A DNA stretch of 39,396 nt from JANXSF01 sp043755435 (GCA_043755435.1 JAYUSZ010000092.1:1-39396), one strand, 5' to 3'; shown: positions 23,968 to 32,717, numbered from the stretch's first letter. Notes: generated by a model from the letters alone, not told the origin. A program made the numbers and translations.

Positions 23968-26424
23968 TTATTTTTGAACGGGAAGATTGTAAACCGGTGT
24001 GGTTAGTAAATCTAATGTTACGGACATTGGCTGCAAACCGTTCACCACTTCATTCTTCAGGAAGAATTGCAGCTGAACAGCTGAACCTAGGGACGTTATG
24101 CTTACTGGTTTATGTTCAATTCCAGCGATGGAAATAGTTACCTGCTTTAGAGTACCAAAGTTGTCAGGTAAGCCAGTCACAAACATTCCAAGCAACTCGC
24201 CTAGCCGGGCTGGCCGGTTTGAATCCACAAGAATTCCAGGACCAGCAATCACCGATGTGATTTGTGTTAGCGGAGCAACGTTGAGGACTATGGGTTGGCT
24301 AGATTCTCCATTGGCTTGGAGACGGGCAAGTGCAGGTCCAATCGGCAGGCTAGCTGGAATTGGAAAGCTGATGGAACCGCCAAGAAGAGCGACGCCGGCA
24401 ATTTGCTGATTGTTGATGAACAAAGTTGGAATGCCGCTGGCCTCAGGTAAGTTCACCACGTTCAAGCTGCCAGTGGAACCGGGTTGATAGGCCTGCACGT
24501 TACTTGGTACGGCAATGCTCAATTGCCTTGGATTGGAGCCCACCACCGTGATTCCCTGCGCCTGTGTCAATGTGCGCAAGCCGGTGGATACTCGCATGGA
24601 ATAAGTTCCTGGCTGGGTATTTGGCGCAACTGCAACATTCACGAAAAGACGGTTCCCATTCACAGTCCAAATCCGTTTCACAAAAAGGTCGGTTGATGAG
24701 AAACCAACAGTGGTCTGGCCCTCGGCGAAGGTTGTGTTGATTCCAGTTATTTCGATTACGGATTCAGATCCTGAGGGCAGGGAAGTATTCGGGGCGGATA
24801 TCGCTATATTCTCTGCACCATCGAAGGCGAAGGTCACTGGTGATTGCACGAACAAGGAGCTTTGCCCATCTGGATTGGCTGCAGTAACCGAAGCGCGATG
24901 ACCAGCCTGCCCAGCGGGAACAGCAACAACTAACCGGCCTTGATCGTCAATTGATTTGTTAACGCCGGCTTGGCCATCGAACAATATTCGCGTTTCCAGG
25001 TTAATTGCAGAGCCGGCCACAGTGACAATAGCCCCTGACGCATCCTGGCCAGAGGTGAGCGAAGTGATTGCAGGAGGCTGTCGAGAAACAACATGAAGAC
25101 CATTGGGGAGAATGTAAAGCTCACCGTTTCTGGTGAAGATCAGATGTTCAGGACCGTCGGTCACAAGAGGCTTGGCCGACCAATCCACTTGCAGATAATC
25201 AGCTGTCGCAGCTCGCAAGTTGGTTGCAGTAAGATCTTCTCCCAACATGGATAGCTGTAAACCAGGAGCCGGTTGACCATTCTGCATAATGCCTTCACCA
25301 AGCGCATAGGAAGTATAGCGGTTTCCTGAGGTGTTTAGATGTGCCGGTCGAATGAAAAGTTGACCTGGATAGCTGTAGGTAAGAACATCATAAAGCGTGA
25401 TGGATGCGCGCCGTTGCACAGAGAAATTCCAGGAAGTTTCAGTTTGGCCTGCTGTCACCGCAGTGGTGGAGATAGGGGTTTTGGATCCTAGAAAAAAGAC
25501 GCTGTCGAAGGTAGGACCTGCGTCGAATTCACGGTTCAGATTATCCTTCGGGAGCACCAGGCCAATCGTAGGTGGCAACGGACTGACATAAAGATAATAA
25601 GCCTGCCCGCCGGGGAGTCCATCAATGCGGTAGGTTCCATCTGGATTCGTATAGCTGCTTACAGCAGGTCCTTTCGCCACAATCGCAGTAACACTGGCAA
25701 GCGGCACGCCTGCGCCATTCAGCGTCACGCGTCCAGCAATCGATCCGAAACTATCTTTCACGCCTTTGGTCGGATACAAAGTGGAGATGCCGGCAATGTC
25801 GTCACTTGTTAGAGGCTTTGACTTCGTGGTTGTCCGTTGCGCATCTTGACTCATAGCACCAGCGGACATGGAATGCTGCAAGCCCAAAGCGTGGCCTAAT
25901 TCGTGGACCGCAGTTTGAAAGAACCCTTCGGACCAGGACGGGCGCAGCGAAAGATCCTTTCGCAGGATCACTTGAGATCGAAGAATTGGAATAAAATTGC
26001 CTGCTGTTGAATTCACTTGATCGCCCCGAACTATGGGTCCGCCACGACCGAAAACGCCAGGCTCCAAATCATCAAAAATGACGTCGATGCCTGGAGTGTT
26101 CTGTGGGACCGAATTGGTTAGGAATCCACCAAAACGAACTCGCAAGTCCGAAGTATCGACCGCGTTCCAGACGTTTGCTGCGGCACGAATTTGGCTGACC
26201 AGTGATTGATAATTATCACCGTCGGCATATTTAGTAGGGCCCTGATCGGAAATCAGGAATGTGACCGTTTTTTCGGGAAGGGCATTTAGGTCGAACCGTT
26301 CCACAATGGGATTGAAATTGCCGGTCCGACTGGGATAGTGAACAAAAAAGTAATAAGCGTCGGCGACTGAGGAAAGAAGCATCATTCCTGTCACCAGCGC
26401 CGTAACTCTCTTGGTTTGAAACAT
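23968..26424 (-). CDS. Secreted matrixin metalloprotease with Solibacter-type C-terminal domain
   Basis: Large exported protein of 818 residues with a signal peptide (about 1-23). The catalytic domain carries the metzincin motif HELGHALGLQH (H174, E175, H178, H184) and the Met-turn GAMSQ (M191). A carboxypeptidase-regulatory-like beta domain follows (about 228-282, RVTLNGAGVPLASVTAIVA, NPDGTYRIDGLP). Next come several IPT/TIG-like beta-sandwich repeats and a final ~90-residue domain (ITSVIAGPGILVDSN onward) resembling the Solibacter C-terminal domain TIGR03437, thought to be a secretion or anchoring module. The gene starts directly after the stop of the small secreted protein at 26425. It presumably degrades proteins outside the cell. 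Confidence 0.88.
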   Translation of the reverse strand: MFQTKRVTALVTGMMLLSSVADAYYFFVHYPSRTGNFNPIVERFDLNALPEKTVTFLISDQGPTKYADGDNYQSLVSQIRAAANVWNAVDTSDLRVRFGGFLTNSVPQNTPGIDVIFDDLEPGVFGRGGPIVRGDQVNSTAGNFIPILRSQVILRKDLSLRPSWSEGFFQTAVHELGHALGLQHSMSAGAMSQDAQRTTTKSKPLTSDDIAGISTLYPTKGVKDSFGSIAGRVTLNGAGVPLASVTAIVAKGPAVSSYTNPDGTYRIDGLPGGQAYYLYVSPLPPTIGLVLPKDNLNREFDAGPTFDSVFFLGSKTPISTTAVTAGQTETSWNFSVQRRASITLYDVLTYSYPGQLFIRPAHLNTSGNRYTSYALGEGIMQNGQPAPGLQLSMLGEDLTATNLRAATADYLQVDWSAKPLVTDGPEHLIFTRNGELYILPNGLHVVSRQPPAITSLTSGQDASGAIVTVAGSAINLETRILFDGQAGVNKSIDDQGRLVVAVPAGQAGHRASVTAANPDGQSSLFVQSPVTFAFDGAENIAISAPNTSLPSGSESVIEITGINTTFAEGQTTVGFSSTDLFVKRIWTVNGNRLFVNVAVAPNTQPGTYSMRVSTGLRTLTQAQGITVVGSNPRQLSIAVPSNVQAYQPGSTGSLNVVNLPEASGIPTLFINNQQIAGVALLGGSISFPIPASLPIGPALARLQANGESSQPIVLNVAPLTQITSVIAGPGILVDSNRPARLGELLGMFVTGLPDNFGTLKQVTISIAGIEHKPVSITSLGSAVQLQFFLKNEVVNGLQPMSVTLDLLTTPVYNLPVQK

Positions 26425-26946
26425 CTATTCCTTCACCACTCCCAAACGACGGCGCAATTCTGAAAGCGACATGCGAAATCCAGTATCGGTTTGAGGAATC
26501 AAAGTTGTTCGGTCAAGAACGGTTGCATCTGATATTGCGTTCCTGGAAATGAACTGTTCGCCATTGGAGCTTTTCTGTAGATCAAATGCGCCTTGTTGCA
26601 TTCCGATGACGTGAATCAGGCCCTTAGGAGATTTCCAAAGAAACAGGACCATTTCAGCGCCCACTTGCAATCGGGGAGCACCTGCAACGGCCTGGGACAA
26701 ACCATTAGAGGAGCCTCCGGGGACTAAGACTTCCAGCGCTGGACCGGATGAACCCTTTAGTATTTCAAGCACTTGCAAAGAATACTTCGTGTAAATTGTA
26801 CGACCGGAAAGCATTCCAGCACCGCTTTGGATTCGGCCACGGACCACAAATGTGGATTGGGCGATCATCTGGTCCATAGACAGCCGCTCCAGCGTAGTGG
26901 CTGCTAAGCTTGCCACTGTCAGAACGGAAATTGCCAGCAATCGCAT
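26425..26946 (-). CDS. Small secreted protein encoded with the matrixin
   Basis: Protein of 173 residues from ATG 26946, giving the signal peptide MRLLAISVLTVASLAA; a TTG at 26982 would add 12 residues and spoil the signal. The mature part has alternating strands (STFVVRGRI, GAEMVLFLWKSP) and a conserved-looking tail DTGFRMSLSELRRRLGVVKE. I do not recognise a named family, but it resembles small exported proteins encoded next to matrixins or choice-of-anchor proteins in Acidobacteriota. Its stop TAG directly abuts the ATG of the matrixin, so the two are translated together; an inhibitor, chaperone or partner of the protease is a reasonable guess. Confidence 0.65.
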   Translation of the reverse strand: MRLLAISVLTVASLAATTLERLSMDQMIAQSTFVVRGRIQSGAGMLSGRTIYTKYSLQVLEILKGSSGPALEVLVPGGSSNGLSQAVAGAPRLQVGAEMVLFLWKSPKGLIHVIGMQQGAFDLQKSSNGEQFISRNAISDATVLDRTTLIPQTDTGFRMSLSELRRRLGVVKE

Positions 26947-27079
26947 ATTCACTCGCAGATTAAATAGCAAATGAAGTACCAAAACCCAACGTGTTTAATT
27001 ACAACGATTTGTAGTATCCAGTGTCAAAAGTTTGGGTAGGAGTGACACGCCTTTGGGGATTCCTGCCACAACTCTCTCT

Positions 27080-27556
27080 TTAATTGCGGGCTTCGTGGCA
27101 AACAGTGCAATCGTTGGATGCTTTGTTCCGGCGGTGGCAATCCATACAATCTCCCATAGCGATGCCCGCCTCTTTGAACAGCCTATCCCGCTGAGCTACT
27201 TCCCCATGGCAGGTTTTGCACTCAGCACCGCCTTCCAAATGGGTCTTGTGACTAAAAAAGACGAAGCCAGGTAACAGATAAACTCGCTTCCAGGGGACAG
27301 TTCGCTTTGCTTCATGGAATTCTGCCAACTTTGCGATCTGGGGGGATTCCTTTTTGATACTCTGATGGCATGCCATGCATTTGGCAGTGGCAGGAATGCC
27401 CATGAACTCACCAGGATCCTTGTTTTCATGGCAGTCTTTGCATTTCAAACCAAACGAAAGATGGGTTTTGTGGCTGTAGGCAATGGGCTGCTCGGGTCCT
27501 TGAGGGACGGTTGCTGTTTGAAAGAAAGCTAAGAACAGAAGAGAAGTCCAATCCAT
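27080..27556 (-). CDS. Pentaheme c-type cytochrome (cytochrome c7/c3-like)
   Basis: Exported protein of 158 residues with a short hydrophobic N-terminus (about 1-18) and five CxxCH haem sites at C39, C60, C113, C137 and C150. The repeated SHKTH segments (28-32 and 102-106) supply probable distal histidine ligands, as in cytochrome c7/c3-type proteins. The ATG directly abuts the stop of the GMC oxidoreductase gene, which argues that it is the electron acceptor of that enzyme. In classical FAD-dependent sugar dehydrogenases this role is filled by a triheme cytochrome c subunit. It would pass electrons towards the respiratory chain in the periplasm. Confidence 0.9.
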   Translation of the reverse strand: MDWTSLLFLAFFQTATVPQGPEQPIAYSHKTHLSFGLKCKDCHENKDPGEFMGIPATAKCMACHQSIKKESPQIAKLAEFHEAKRTVPWKRVYLLPGFVFFSHKTHLEGGAECKTCHGEVAQRDRLFKEAGIAMGDCMDCHRRNKASNDCTVCHEARN

Positions 27557-29140
27557 CTACAAATTCCCCTTGCTCTTCTGATCCAGAATAAACTCGCTAG
27601 CCCTCATCGTCAGCGAAAGGATGGTGAGGGTAGGATTTTGCGCCCCGCCACTGACGAAACTAGATCCATCGGTGACAAAAAGATTCTTCACGTCGTGGGT
27701 TTGATTCCACTTGTTCAGCACGCTGGTCTTAGGATTATCACCCATTCGACATGTTCCTAATTCATGGATGCTTTCACCGGGAGGAACGACTTGCTTATGT
27801 GAAGCGAGAATTTCAAAGCCTGCGCCCTTGGCCATTTCAATTCCCATGTTCTTTGCATCCTCCGCCATATTGAATTCGTTGCTGGTGTAGCGGTGTTCAA
27901 TATGCAGACAGGGAATGTCCCAGGCATCTCGCAGGGTGGGATGAATGCTCACCTGATTTTCCTTACGAGGCAGAACTTCTCCCATGGTTGTCATAGAAAA
28001 GCAGATGCCATTCACCGCATAGAATTTGTTGTAGAAGTCCCCTCCATAGGCGTTGATTTGGGCCGGTTGAGGGCCGCCGCCGCTATGGAAATCGTAAGTG
28101 TAGCCGCGGAGGAACTTGGGGTGCTTTTCCTTAACATTGCGAAAACGTACTATGTACCCGCCGCCGCCGATCAGATTGCGGGGACCCTTACCACCGCGGG
28201 CTTCAGGAACAACAGCGGTTACTGTGTTTTTAACGTAGATTTGGTCAAACAGATAGTGACCCAGAATGCCGCTGGAATTGGCCAAACCGTTGGGAAAGCG
28301 CGGTGATTTGGAATTCAAAAGCAGTCGTGTGGATTCAAGCGTTGAGGCTCCAACAATCACCAGTTTTGCCGGGACATGATATTCACGTTTGTTGCGCCGG
28401 TCAATGAAATTCGCACCGTTGGCCAAGCCGGTTTTTGGATCCACTGTGATTTCCCGGACAATGGAATCCGGCACAATCTTCAAATTGCCAGTGGCTAATG
28501 CATCGGGAAGCAGCAGATTCAAAGAACTAGCAAGAGTTCCCGTTGCTCGGCGGGCTTTGGTGGTGGGCACTCCCAGTTTTTTAGCGGATTCAATGAAGCG
28601 CTGGACGCTTAGGCTGTCGTTGCTTTCATCGGCAATCAATTTACCGTCTGGAAGCTGCGGTAGGCCTTCGTTTCTGCCGGAAACTCGAAACAGGGGCTCG
28701 CACCGGTCATAGAACGGAGACAGTTCTTCCAGGGAAATTGGCCAATTATCGCCGTATCCGTCGTGATCCTTCCCCTTGAACTCGAAGTTGGACAAGCGCC
28801 AGCAGGCTCGTCCCCAGCGATTCATTTTGCCGCCGATCATGCGAATGCGAACCCAATAATAGGGATCGTCTTCGGGATGGGAGTAGGGATTCTTTTCTTC
28901 GTCAATCCACATATTGGCGTCAAATTCGGAGGCTTGAGTGATGTGGGGAAAGCGATTGGGCCGGTTAAATCCGCGATAGGGAAGTTCCCAGACCCCTTTC
29001 ATAGAGCGCTGTTTTTCGAAATCGACAGATGGGCCGGCATCAAGCATCAGGCATTTTACGCCAGCTTTGGAGAGGATGTAAGCAGCCATGCCGCCAGATG
29101 CGCCAGAGCCAATTATTAAGACATCGTGGTCAGTTTTCAT
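27557..29140 (-). CDS. GMC-family FAD-dependent oxidoreductase (gluconate/sugar dehydrogenase-like large subunit)
   Basis: Flavoprotein of 527 residues from ATG 29140, which has GGAGAG about 11-16 bases upstream; an open stretch upstream to 29239 only runs into the inverted-repeat element. The FAD Rossmann motif is IIGSGASGGMAA (about 9-20). The GMC C-terminal active-site segment reads HELGTCRMGD and later QNPTLTI, giving the usual His/Asn pair. There is no signal peptide; the family is exported together with the Tat-bearing small subunit encoded upstream. It probably oxidises a sugar, sugar acid or alcohol in the periplasm and reduces the pentaheme cytochrome encoded immediately after it. 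The exact substrate is unknown. Confidence 0.92.
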   Translation of the reverse strand: MKTDHDVLIIGSGASGGMAAYILSKAGVKCLMLDAGPSVDFEKQRSMKGVWELPYRGFNRPNRFPHITQASEFDANMWIDEEKNPYSHPEDDPYYWVRIRMIGGKMNRWGRACWRLSNFEFKGKDHDGYGDNWPISLEELSPFYDRCEPLFRVSGRNEGLPQLPDGKLIADESNDSLSVQRFIESAKKLGVPTTKARRATGTLASSLNLLLPDALATGNLKIVPDSIVREITVDPKTGLANGANFIDRRNKREYHVPAKLVIVGASTLESTRLLLNSKSPRFPNGLANSSGILGHYLFDQIYVKNTVTAVVPEARGGKGPRNLIGGGGYIVRFRNVKEKHPKFLRGYTYDFHSGGGPQPAQINAYGGDFYNKFYAVNGICFSMTTMGEVLPRKENQVSIHPTLRDAWDIPCLHIEHRYTSNEFNMAEDAKNMGIEMAKGAGFEILASHKQVVPPGESIHELGTCRMGDNPKTSVLNKWNQTHDVKNLFVTDGSSFVSGGAQNPTLTILSLTMRASEFILDQKSKGNL

Positions 29141-29164
29141 ATAAATTAATCTCTCCAAAAACAA

Positions 29165-29304
29165 AAACTGGGGACTGCTAGGATGATACGGCTGGTTCAG
29201 TGGAAAGTAGTAAACTTCCACAACGCACTCTAAGTGCAAAAGGAGAAGCAGCCATGACTAAGGAGAATTGAACCAGCCGTATCATCCTAATCTGTCCCCA
29301 GTTT
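29165..29304. repeat. Inverted-repeat element (MITE/REP-like) inside the GMC operon
   Basis: Two arms, 29165-29199 (35 nt) and 29269-29304 (36 nt), are near-perfect reverse complements: both arms give AAACTGGGGAC, then a short variable stretch (TG-C against AGAT), then TAGGATGATACGGCTGGTTCA. The 69-nt interior has its own short stems, GTGGAA/TTCCAC (29200-29221) and GCACT-CTA-AGTGC (29225-29237). The element fills the gap between the subunit-3 and GMC genes and would fold as a long hairpin in their shared transcript. The outer AAACTGGGGACAG resembles palindromic repeats I recall as linked to REP-associated transposases, but no transposase is nearby and only one copy is present here. Confidence 0.7.
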
Positions 29305-29311
29305 AAAGTTT

Positions 29312-29887
29312 CTAATCCAACACATGCCAGTAGGGGTTCTGGCCGGAGCCGCGCCTGCTGCCCTGCGCGTCGGCGAACTGTTTGGAATTAATAGTTGCTC
29401 GAAAAAAGTCGTCCTTGGCTTCGCGAAGGAAACGGGCGAAATCGTCTTTGGGAGCATTGTAGGTCCAAGGTTCGCTTAGAGGGGCCAGAACAACTTTCAC
29501 CTGCTCAGCGGTCATTTCCGCGAATCCTCGCTGCTTTAGATGGTCGAGTCCTGTCCGATACAATTTCTGCCGGGCAGCAGGGGATTGCGACAAATAGAAA
29601 TCCAGGAATTCCGGTGCTTCAGCTCCTATGGCACCAGGCATTGGGCCGTGCTGTGGAAAAAGCAAATCCCCTAACCGTCGCAGGGCTGCAAATTGGTCCT
29701 TCGAGAAAAAATGGAGTGCCGGTTCTCCCACAGAATCAAGGCCCGTAACTTCAAGATTCTGTCTTTCTGGAGAGCCAGTTGGTGGAACGGCTTGGGCTTG
29801 TGCGCTTTGTTGGGAAGCAACCGCAGTTGCGGCTGGAATGGCGGCTATCGATTGTATCCAGCGTCTTCGTGGAATTTGACCTGACAT
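29312..29887 (-). CDS. Gluconate 2-dehydrogenase subunit 3-like protein with Tat signal
   Basis: Protein of 191 residues from ATG 29887 (a TTG six bases earlier is less likely). The N-terminus IPRRRWIQSIAAIPAATAVA is a twin-arginine export signal. The remainder matches the gluconate 2-dehydrogenase subunit 3 family: ALRRLGDLLFPQHGPMPGAIGAEA, then a helical body and the WTYNAP segment. This small subunit carries the flavoprotein through the Tat pathway and stabilises it. It is the first gene of the module, followed by the inverted-repeat element, the GMC subunit and the pentaheme cytochrome. It is divergent from the pentapeptide-repeat gene, with 62 bases between the starts. Confidence 0.88.
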   Translation of the reverse strand: MSGQIPRRRWIQSIAAIPAATAVASQQSAQAQAVPPTGSPERQNLEVTGLDSVGEPALHFFSKDQFAALRRLGDLLFPQHGPMPGAIGAEAPEFLDFYLSQSPAARQKLYRTGLDHLKQRGFAEMTAEQVKVVLAPLSEPWTYNAPKDDFARFLREAKDDFFRATINSKQFADAQGSRRGSGQNPYWHVLD

Positions 29888-29949
29888 ATTCAAGTATTAG
29901 CATACAGTGGCTTAAAACTCTTCGCCATAATGCCGATAAGAAACGCTGA

Positions 29950-30906
29950 ATGAATACTCTGGAAAATCCTCCGGCGCAGATATCATCGGTACCAAACGTC
30001 CTGATTGGGGAACGGCCTTTGCGAGCAGTCCTGATAGCTCATAGCGCTTGGCAGCAGAAGCAGCCGGGTGGTGTTCGGGCTGATCTCACGGGCGGGAGCT
30101 TTAGCGATCTAAAGCTCCCCCACATGAACATTGCAGGGGCAATTCTCCGCAGTTCCAATTGGCTAAATACGGAGTTGGCGGGTGCGAACCTCTCCGAAGC
30201 ACTTCTGGACCAAGCAGATTTTCGGCAAGCTATGCTAGCGCAAACTGATTTTACTGGTGCCGATTTATCGAACACCAATTTCGAGGGATCTTGGTTGCGG
30301 ATGGCGGACCTTTCGGAAACAACTTTGTCTGCCGCGAATTTCCACAGGGCAAGAATGGAAGGGGCACGTATGTTGGAAGCAAAGGTCCACGAATCAAATT
30401 TTACTCAGGCCGAACTACGCTCCACGGGCTGGCATCAGTCTCGAATCTTCAGATGCCAATTCAGTGATGCAGACCTTGAAGGCGCTCTGTTCTACAACGC
30501 GAGACTCCAATTTAGCCGGCTCGTCAGTATTCGCGGAGTTGGGTGCAATTTTTCCAATGCAACGGTGCAGGATTGCGAATTTCTGAGGGCGAATTTCACA
30601 GCCGGCAAGTTCAATAGAACGAAATTGGAACGCAACAACTTCAGAGACGCGAATTTTAGAAATGCCGATTTCCGCGAAGCAAGAATAAATGGTTCCTCTT
30701 TCCAGGACGCTGTTTTTGAAGGTGCTCGATTTGAAGGGGCTAACTGCATGGGTGCCGATTTCCGGGGAACGAACTTGAAGGGCGCCCGGGAATTAAGTCC
30801 GGAGATGCTTTCACAGTCCAGAACAGATCGAGATTCAATTCTACCCAACGGGTCTTATGGGCCCTATTGCAAAGGTTCCGGGGCAGAGCGGCCTGCGATT
30901 CGCTGA
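29950..30906 (+). CDS. Pentapeptide-repeat protein
   Basis: Protein of 318 residues. After about 55 N-terminal residues, most of the chain consists of consecutive A(D/N)LxX-type five-residue repeats (for example ADFRQAMLAQTDFTGADLSNTNF and later NFRDANFRNADFREARI), which fold as a right-handed quadrilateral beta-helix. The repeats run to about residue 285 with an interruption near 200-210. No signal peptide or membrane segment is seen. Members range from DNA-gyrase protectors to effectors and scaffolds, so a role cannot be assigned. The 3' end overlaps the convergent acyltransferase-like gene by 43 bases. Confidence 0.88.
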   Translation: MNTLENPPAQISSVPNVLIGERPLRAVLIAHSAWQQKQPGGVRADLTGGSFSDLKLPHMNIAGAILRSSNWLNTELAGANLSEALLDQADFRQAMLAQTDFTGADLSNTNFEGSWLRMADLSETTLSAANFHRARMEGARMLEAKVHESNFTQAELRSTGWHQSRIFRCQFSDADLEGALFYNARLQFSRLVSIRGVGCNFSNATVQDCEFLRANFTAGKFNRTKLERNNFRDANFRNADFREARINGSSFQDAVFEGARFEGANCMGADFRGTNLKGARELSPEMLSQSRTDRDSILPNGSYGPYCKGSGAERPAIR

Positions 30907-31985
30907 TCGGATTTCGGTTCCGAAGCAATAAAGAGTGCCTTCAGGTCCAAGGAATCATAAAACTGAGCCTTCATCACCGATAGGCTCAGCATTAAACAAG
31001 CCATAGCTAAAAAAAAGACCTCTGTTTCAATTACGGAAAGCGTCCCCTTCCAGGAACCGAACCACCGACCGTAAACCAATTCAATGTGTACCCAATATAC
31101 AGCCATGCTGGCCTTGCCTATTTGAGACACCCAACTCCAAGTGCTTGCCGGAAAGGTGCTGGTCCATAAAAAGGCTGCTGCGACCAGCAGAAGACAAATG
31201 CCGGTTTTGATTAGTACCAAGCCTGGTCCGTCCACCCAAAAAATAGAATTCTCATAGAGGGAATAGGGCAGGTTTGAAAAATACTGAGAACCGAAAATGA
31301 GTGGTGTTCCAATTAATGCCGCCCATGCTACTAACCACGGCACTTTTTCTGGAGTAGAAAGCCGGAGGGCTGTGCCCCCGGCGATTCCAAATGAAACATA
31401 TGCTGCCCAGGGGAAAAAAGTGAAGAACCGGGCATCGGGCACAATATAATGCTTTAGAGTTTCGTTAGGCCATTGCCACGGAGAGTTGGTGACCAAAGGT
31501 GCAAGGAAAGTGATTGCTAAGCCGATCAGCAGTGCGGAGCGTCCACGGGCTGCACCAGGTATGAATATCAGGAAACTGTGGAAAGTTAAAGCCAATCCCA
31601 TGCAGTTTAAGATATCCACGGTGAATAGATCGTCGATACTGGTTTGTCCCCAACCGAACAAGTAAAGTTGAAGGCGAAATAGAAACGCCATCACCCACAA
31701 ATATCCCGCCCGGCGCAGGGCTTTGAACAGCCTATGCATTGGCGACATCTGTTGACGTTCTGCCCCATCCATTAGGAAGGCGAGCGTCACACCAGTAAGG
31801 AATAAGAAGGCAGCCGGGGGAAACCCTCCGATGAATTGCGAGAGCACGAAGTGGCTCTGCTCCTGCAATTTCACGTTAGTGAAAGAGTGCGATACGTGCC
31901 CATGAAGCATCATCACTGCCGCAAAGCCTCTGGCCCAATCCAGGAACTCCATTCGAGCGGCTTTCTTCTTTTTGATGAATTCCAT
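30864..31985 (-). CDS. Multi-pass membrane protein of the HGSNAT/DUF1624-like acyltransferase family
   Basis: Protein of 373 residues with about ten transmembrane helices. The N-terminus RMEFLDWARGFAAVMMLHGHVSH matches the start of the heparan-alpha-glucosaminide N-acetyltransferase catalytic domain family (DUF1624), including a histidine in helix one (LHGH) thought to be catalytic. FLTGVTLAFLMDG and the later helical segments fit. The acyl donor and acceptor are unknown; family members move acetyl groups across the membrane onto sugars. ATG 31985 is used, but ATG 31952 (MEFLDWARG) is possible. The last ~14 codons are antisense to the end of the pentapeptide-repeat gene. The LolA-like gene lies 12 bases upstream on the same strand. 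Confidence 0.78.
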   Translation of the reverse strand: MEFIKKKKAARMEFLDWARGFAAVMMLHGHVSHSFTNVKLQEQSHFVLSQFIGGFPPAAFLFLTGVTLAFLMDGAERQQMSPMHRLFKALRRAGYLWVMAFLFRLQLYLFGWGQTSIDDLFTVDILNCMGLALTFHSFLIFIPGAARGRSALLIGLAITFLAPLVTNSPWQWPNETLKHYIVPDARFFTFFPWAAYVSFGIAGGTALRLSTPEKVPWLVAWAALIGTPLIFGSQYFSNLPYSLYENSIFWVDGPGLVLIKTGICLLLVAAAFLWTSTFPASTWSWVSQIGKASMAVYWVHIELVYGRWFGSWKGTLSVIETEVFFLAMACLMLSLSVMKAQFYDSLDLKALFIASEPKSDQRIAGRSAPEPLQ

Positions 31986-31997
31986 CCGGAAACTTGC

Positions 31998-32717
31998 TCA
32001 ATCCTTCAATGGAAATTCGCGCTTTACGTTCTTTGGCAACTTCAACGTCACATCGGCCTCGGATAACACGGGGTTCATGCGGATTTCTGAATACGTTGAC
32101 ATTTCAAAATCGCCGCTTGGTTTGTGAAACTTCTGTTGAATGGGATAGCCTTCCGTCAAGGGAATCCACATTTCCACTTTCTTCAAGTGTTCTAACACTG
32201 CAGCCTTTTTGGGAAGCAATTCGATTCGGGTGGCTAGTTTGCCGTTGATCGTCTCTTCGCCCGTAACTTTCAAGGTATAACCAGATTCCAGTTCCTTTGA
32301 GGAACTGCCGAAGCCAAGAAGCATGAATTGATCCACCAGATTCGCATACTTACCCAAATCCACTTCCTGAACAGTGGCTATCTTCGGCAAGAAATTCTCA
32401 TACTTGCGGCGGCCGATGGTGGTGGATCGCGGAGCAGGTTCCAAAACATCAATCTTGATACGGGTGTCGCCCGCTTTCACTCGCTTAATCGCTATGGTAC
32501 CGGTTTCTTCCGTCTTGTCCTTGATCACAGCCGTATAGCTGACTCGTTTGATTTTGGCCGTTAGTCCCTTAAACTGGGCGGCCGATTGGTCTAGGCGAGC
32601 TTCAACGCCACTCAGAGGCTCAACCGCCTGTAGAGGAAGACTTACCAGGAAACCTAACAGAAAAGGGATGATCACTAGACGTTGTCTCACAACATCTGTG
32701 ATGCGCGGCATCGTCAT
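31998..32717 (-). CDS. LolA-like outer-membrane lipoprotein-sorting protein
   Basis: Exported protein of 239 residues with an N-terminal signal/membrane segment (about 14-32, VIIPFLLGFLVSLPLQAV). The rest is a half-barrel beta fold of the LolA/LolB type: ARLDQSAAQFKGLTAKIKRV, alternating strands, then KLATRIELLPKKAAVLEHLKKVEMWI. These proteins bind the acyl chains of lipoproteins or other lipids in the periplasm. It is 4 bases downstream of the small 'YPRGGWQYD' membrane protein gene, and I recall these two genes as a recurring pair in Acidobacteriota, which suggests joint function in lipid or lipoprotein traffic. Confidence 0.8.
   Translation of the reverse strand: MTMPRITDVVRQRLVIIPFLLGFLVSLPLQAVEPLSGVEARLDQSAAQFKGLTAKIKRVSYTAVIKDKTEETGTIAIKRVKAGDTRIKIDVLEPAPRSTTIGRRKYENFLPKIATVQEVDLGKYANLVDQFMLLGFGSSSKELESGYTLKVTGEETINGKLATRIELLPKKAAVLEHLKKVEMWIPLTEGYPIQQKFHKPSGDFEMSTYSEIRMNPVLSEADVTLKLPKNVKREFPLKD

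Noticed and set aside
27021..27048. GTGTCA/TGACAC inverted repeat with a 16-base gap downstream of the pentaheme cytochrome
   Set aside because: Short arms and a long loop; no T-run for a terminator. Expected by chance at this scale.
27032..27274. + strand frame of 80 codons at the 3' end of the cytochrome gene
   Set aside because: Antisense to three CxxCH haem sites of the pentaheme cytochrome; no independent support.
29254..29271. Five-codon reading frame with a good AGGAGA sequence inside the inverted-repeat element
   Set aside because: It lies on the + strand, opposite to the operon, is only five codons long and has no visible conservation or coupling to another gene.
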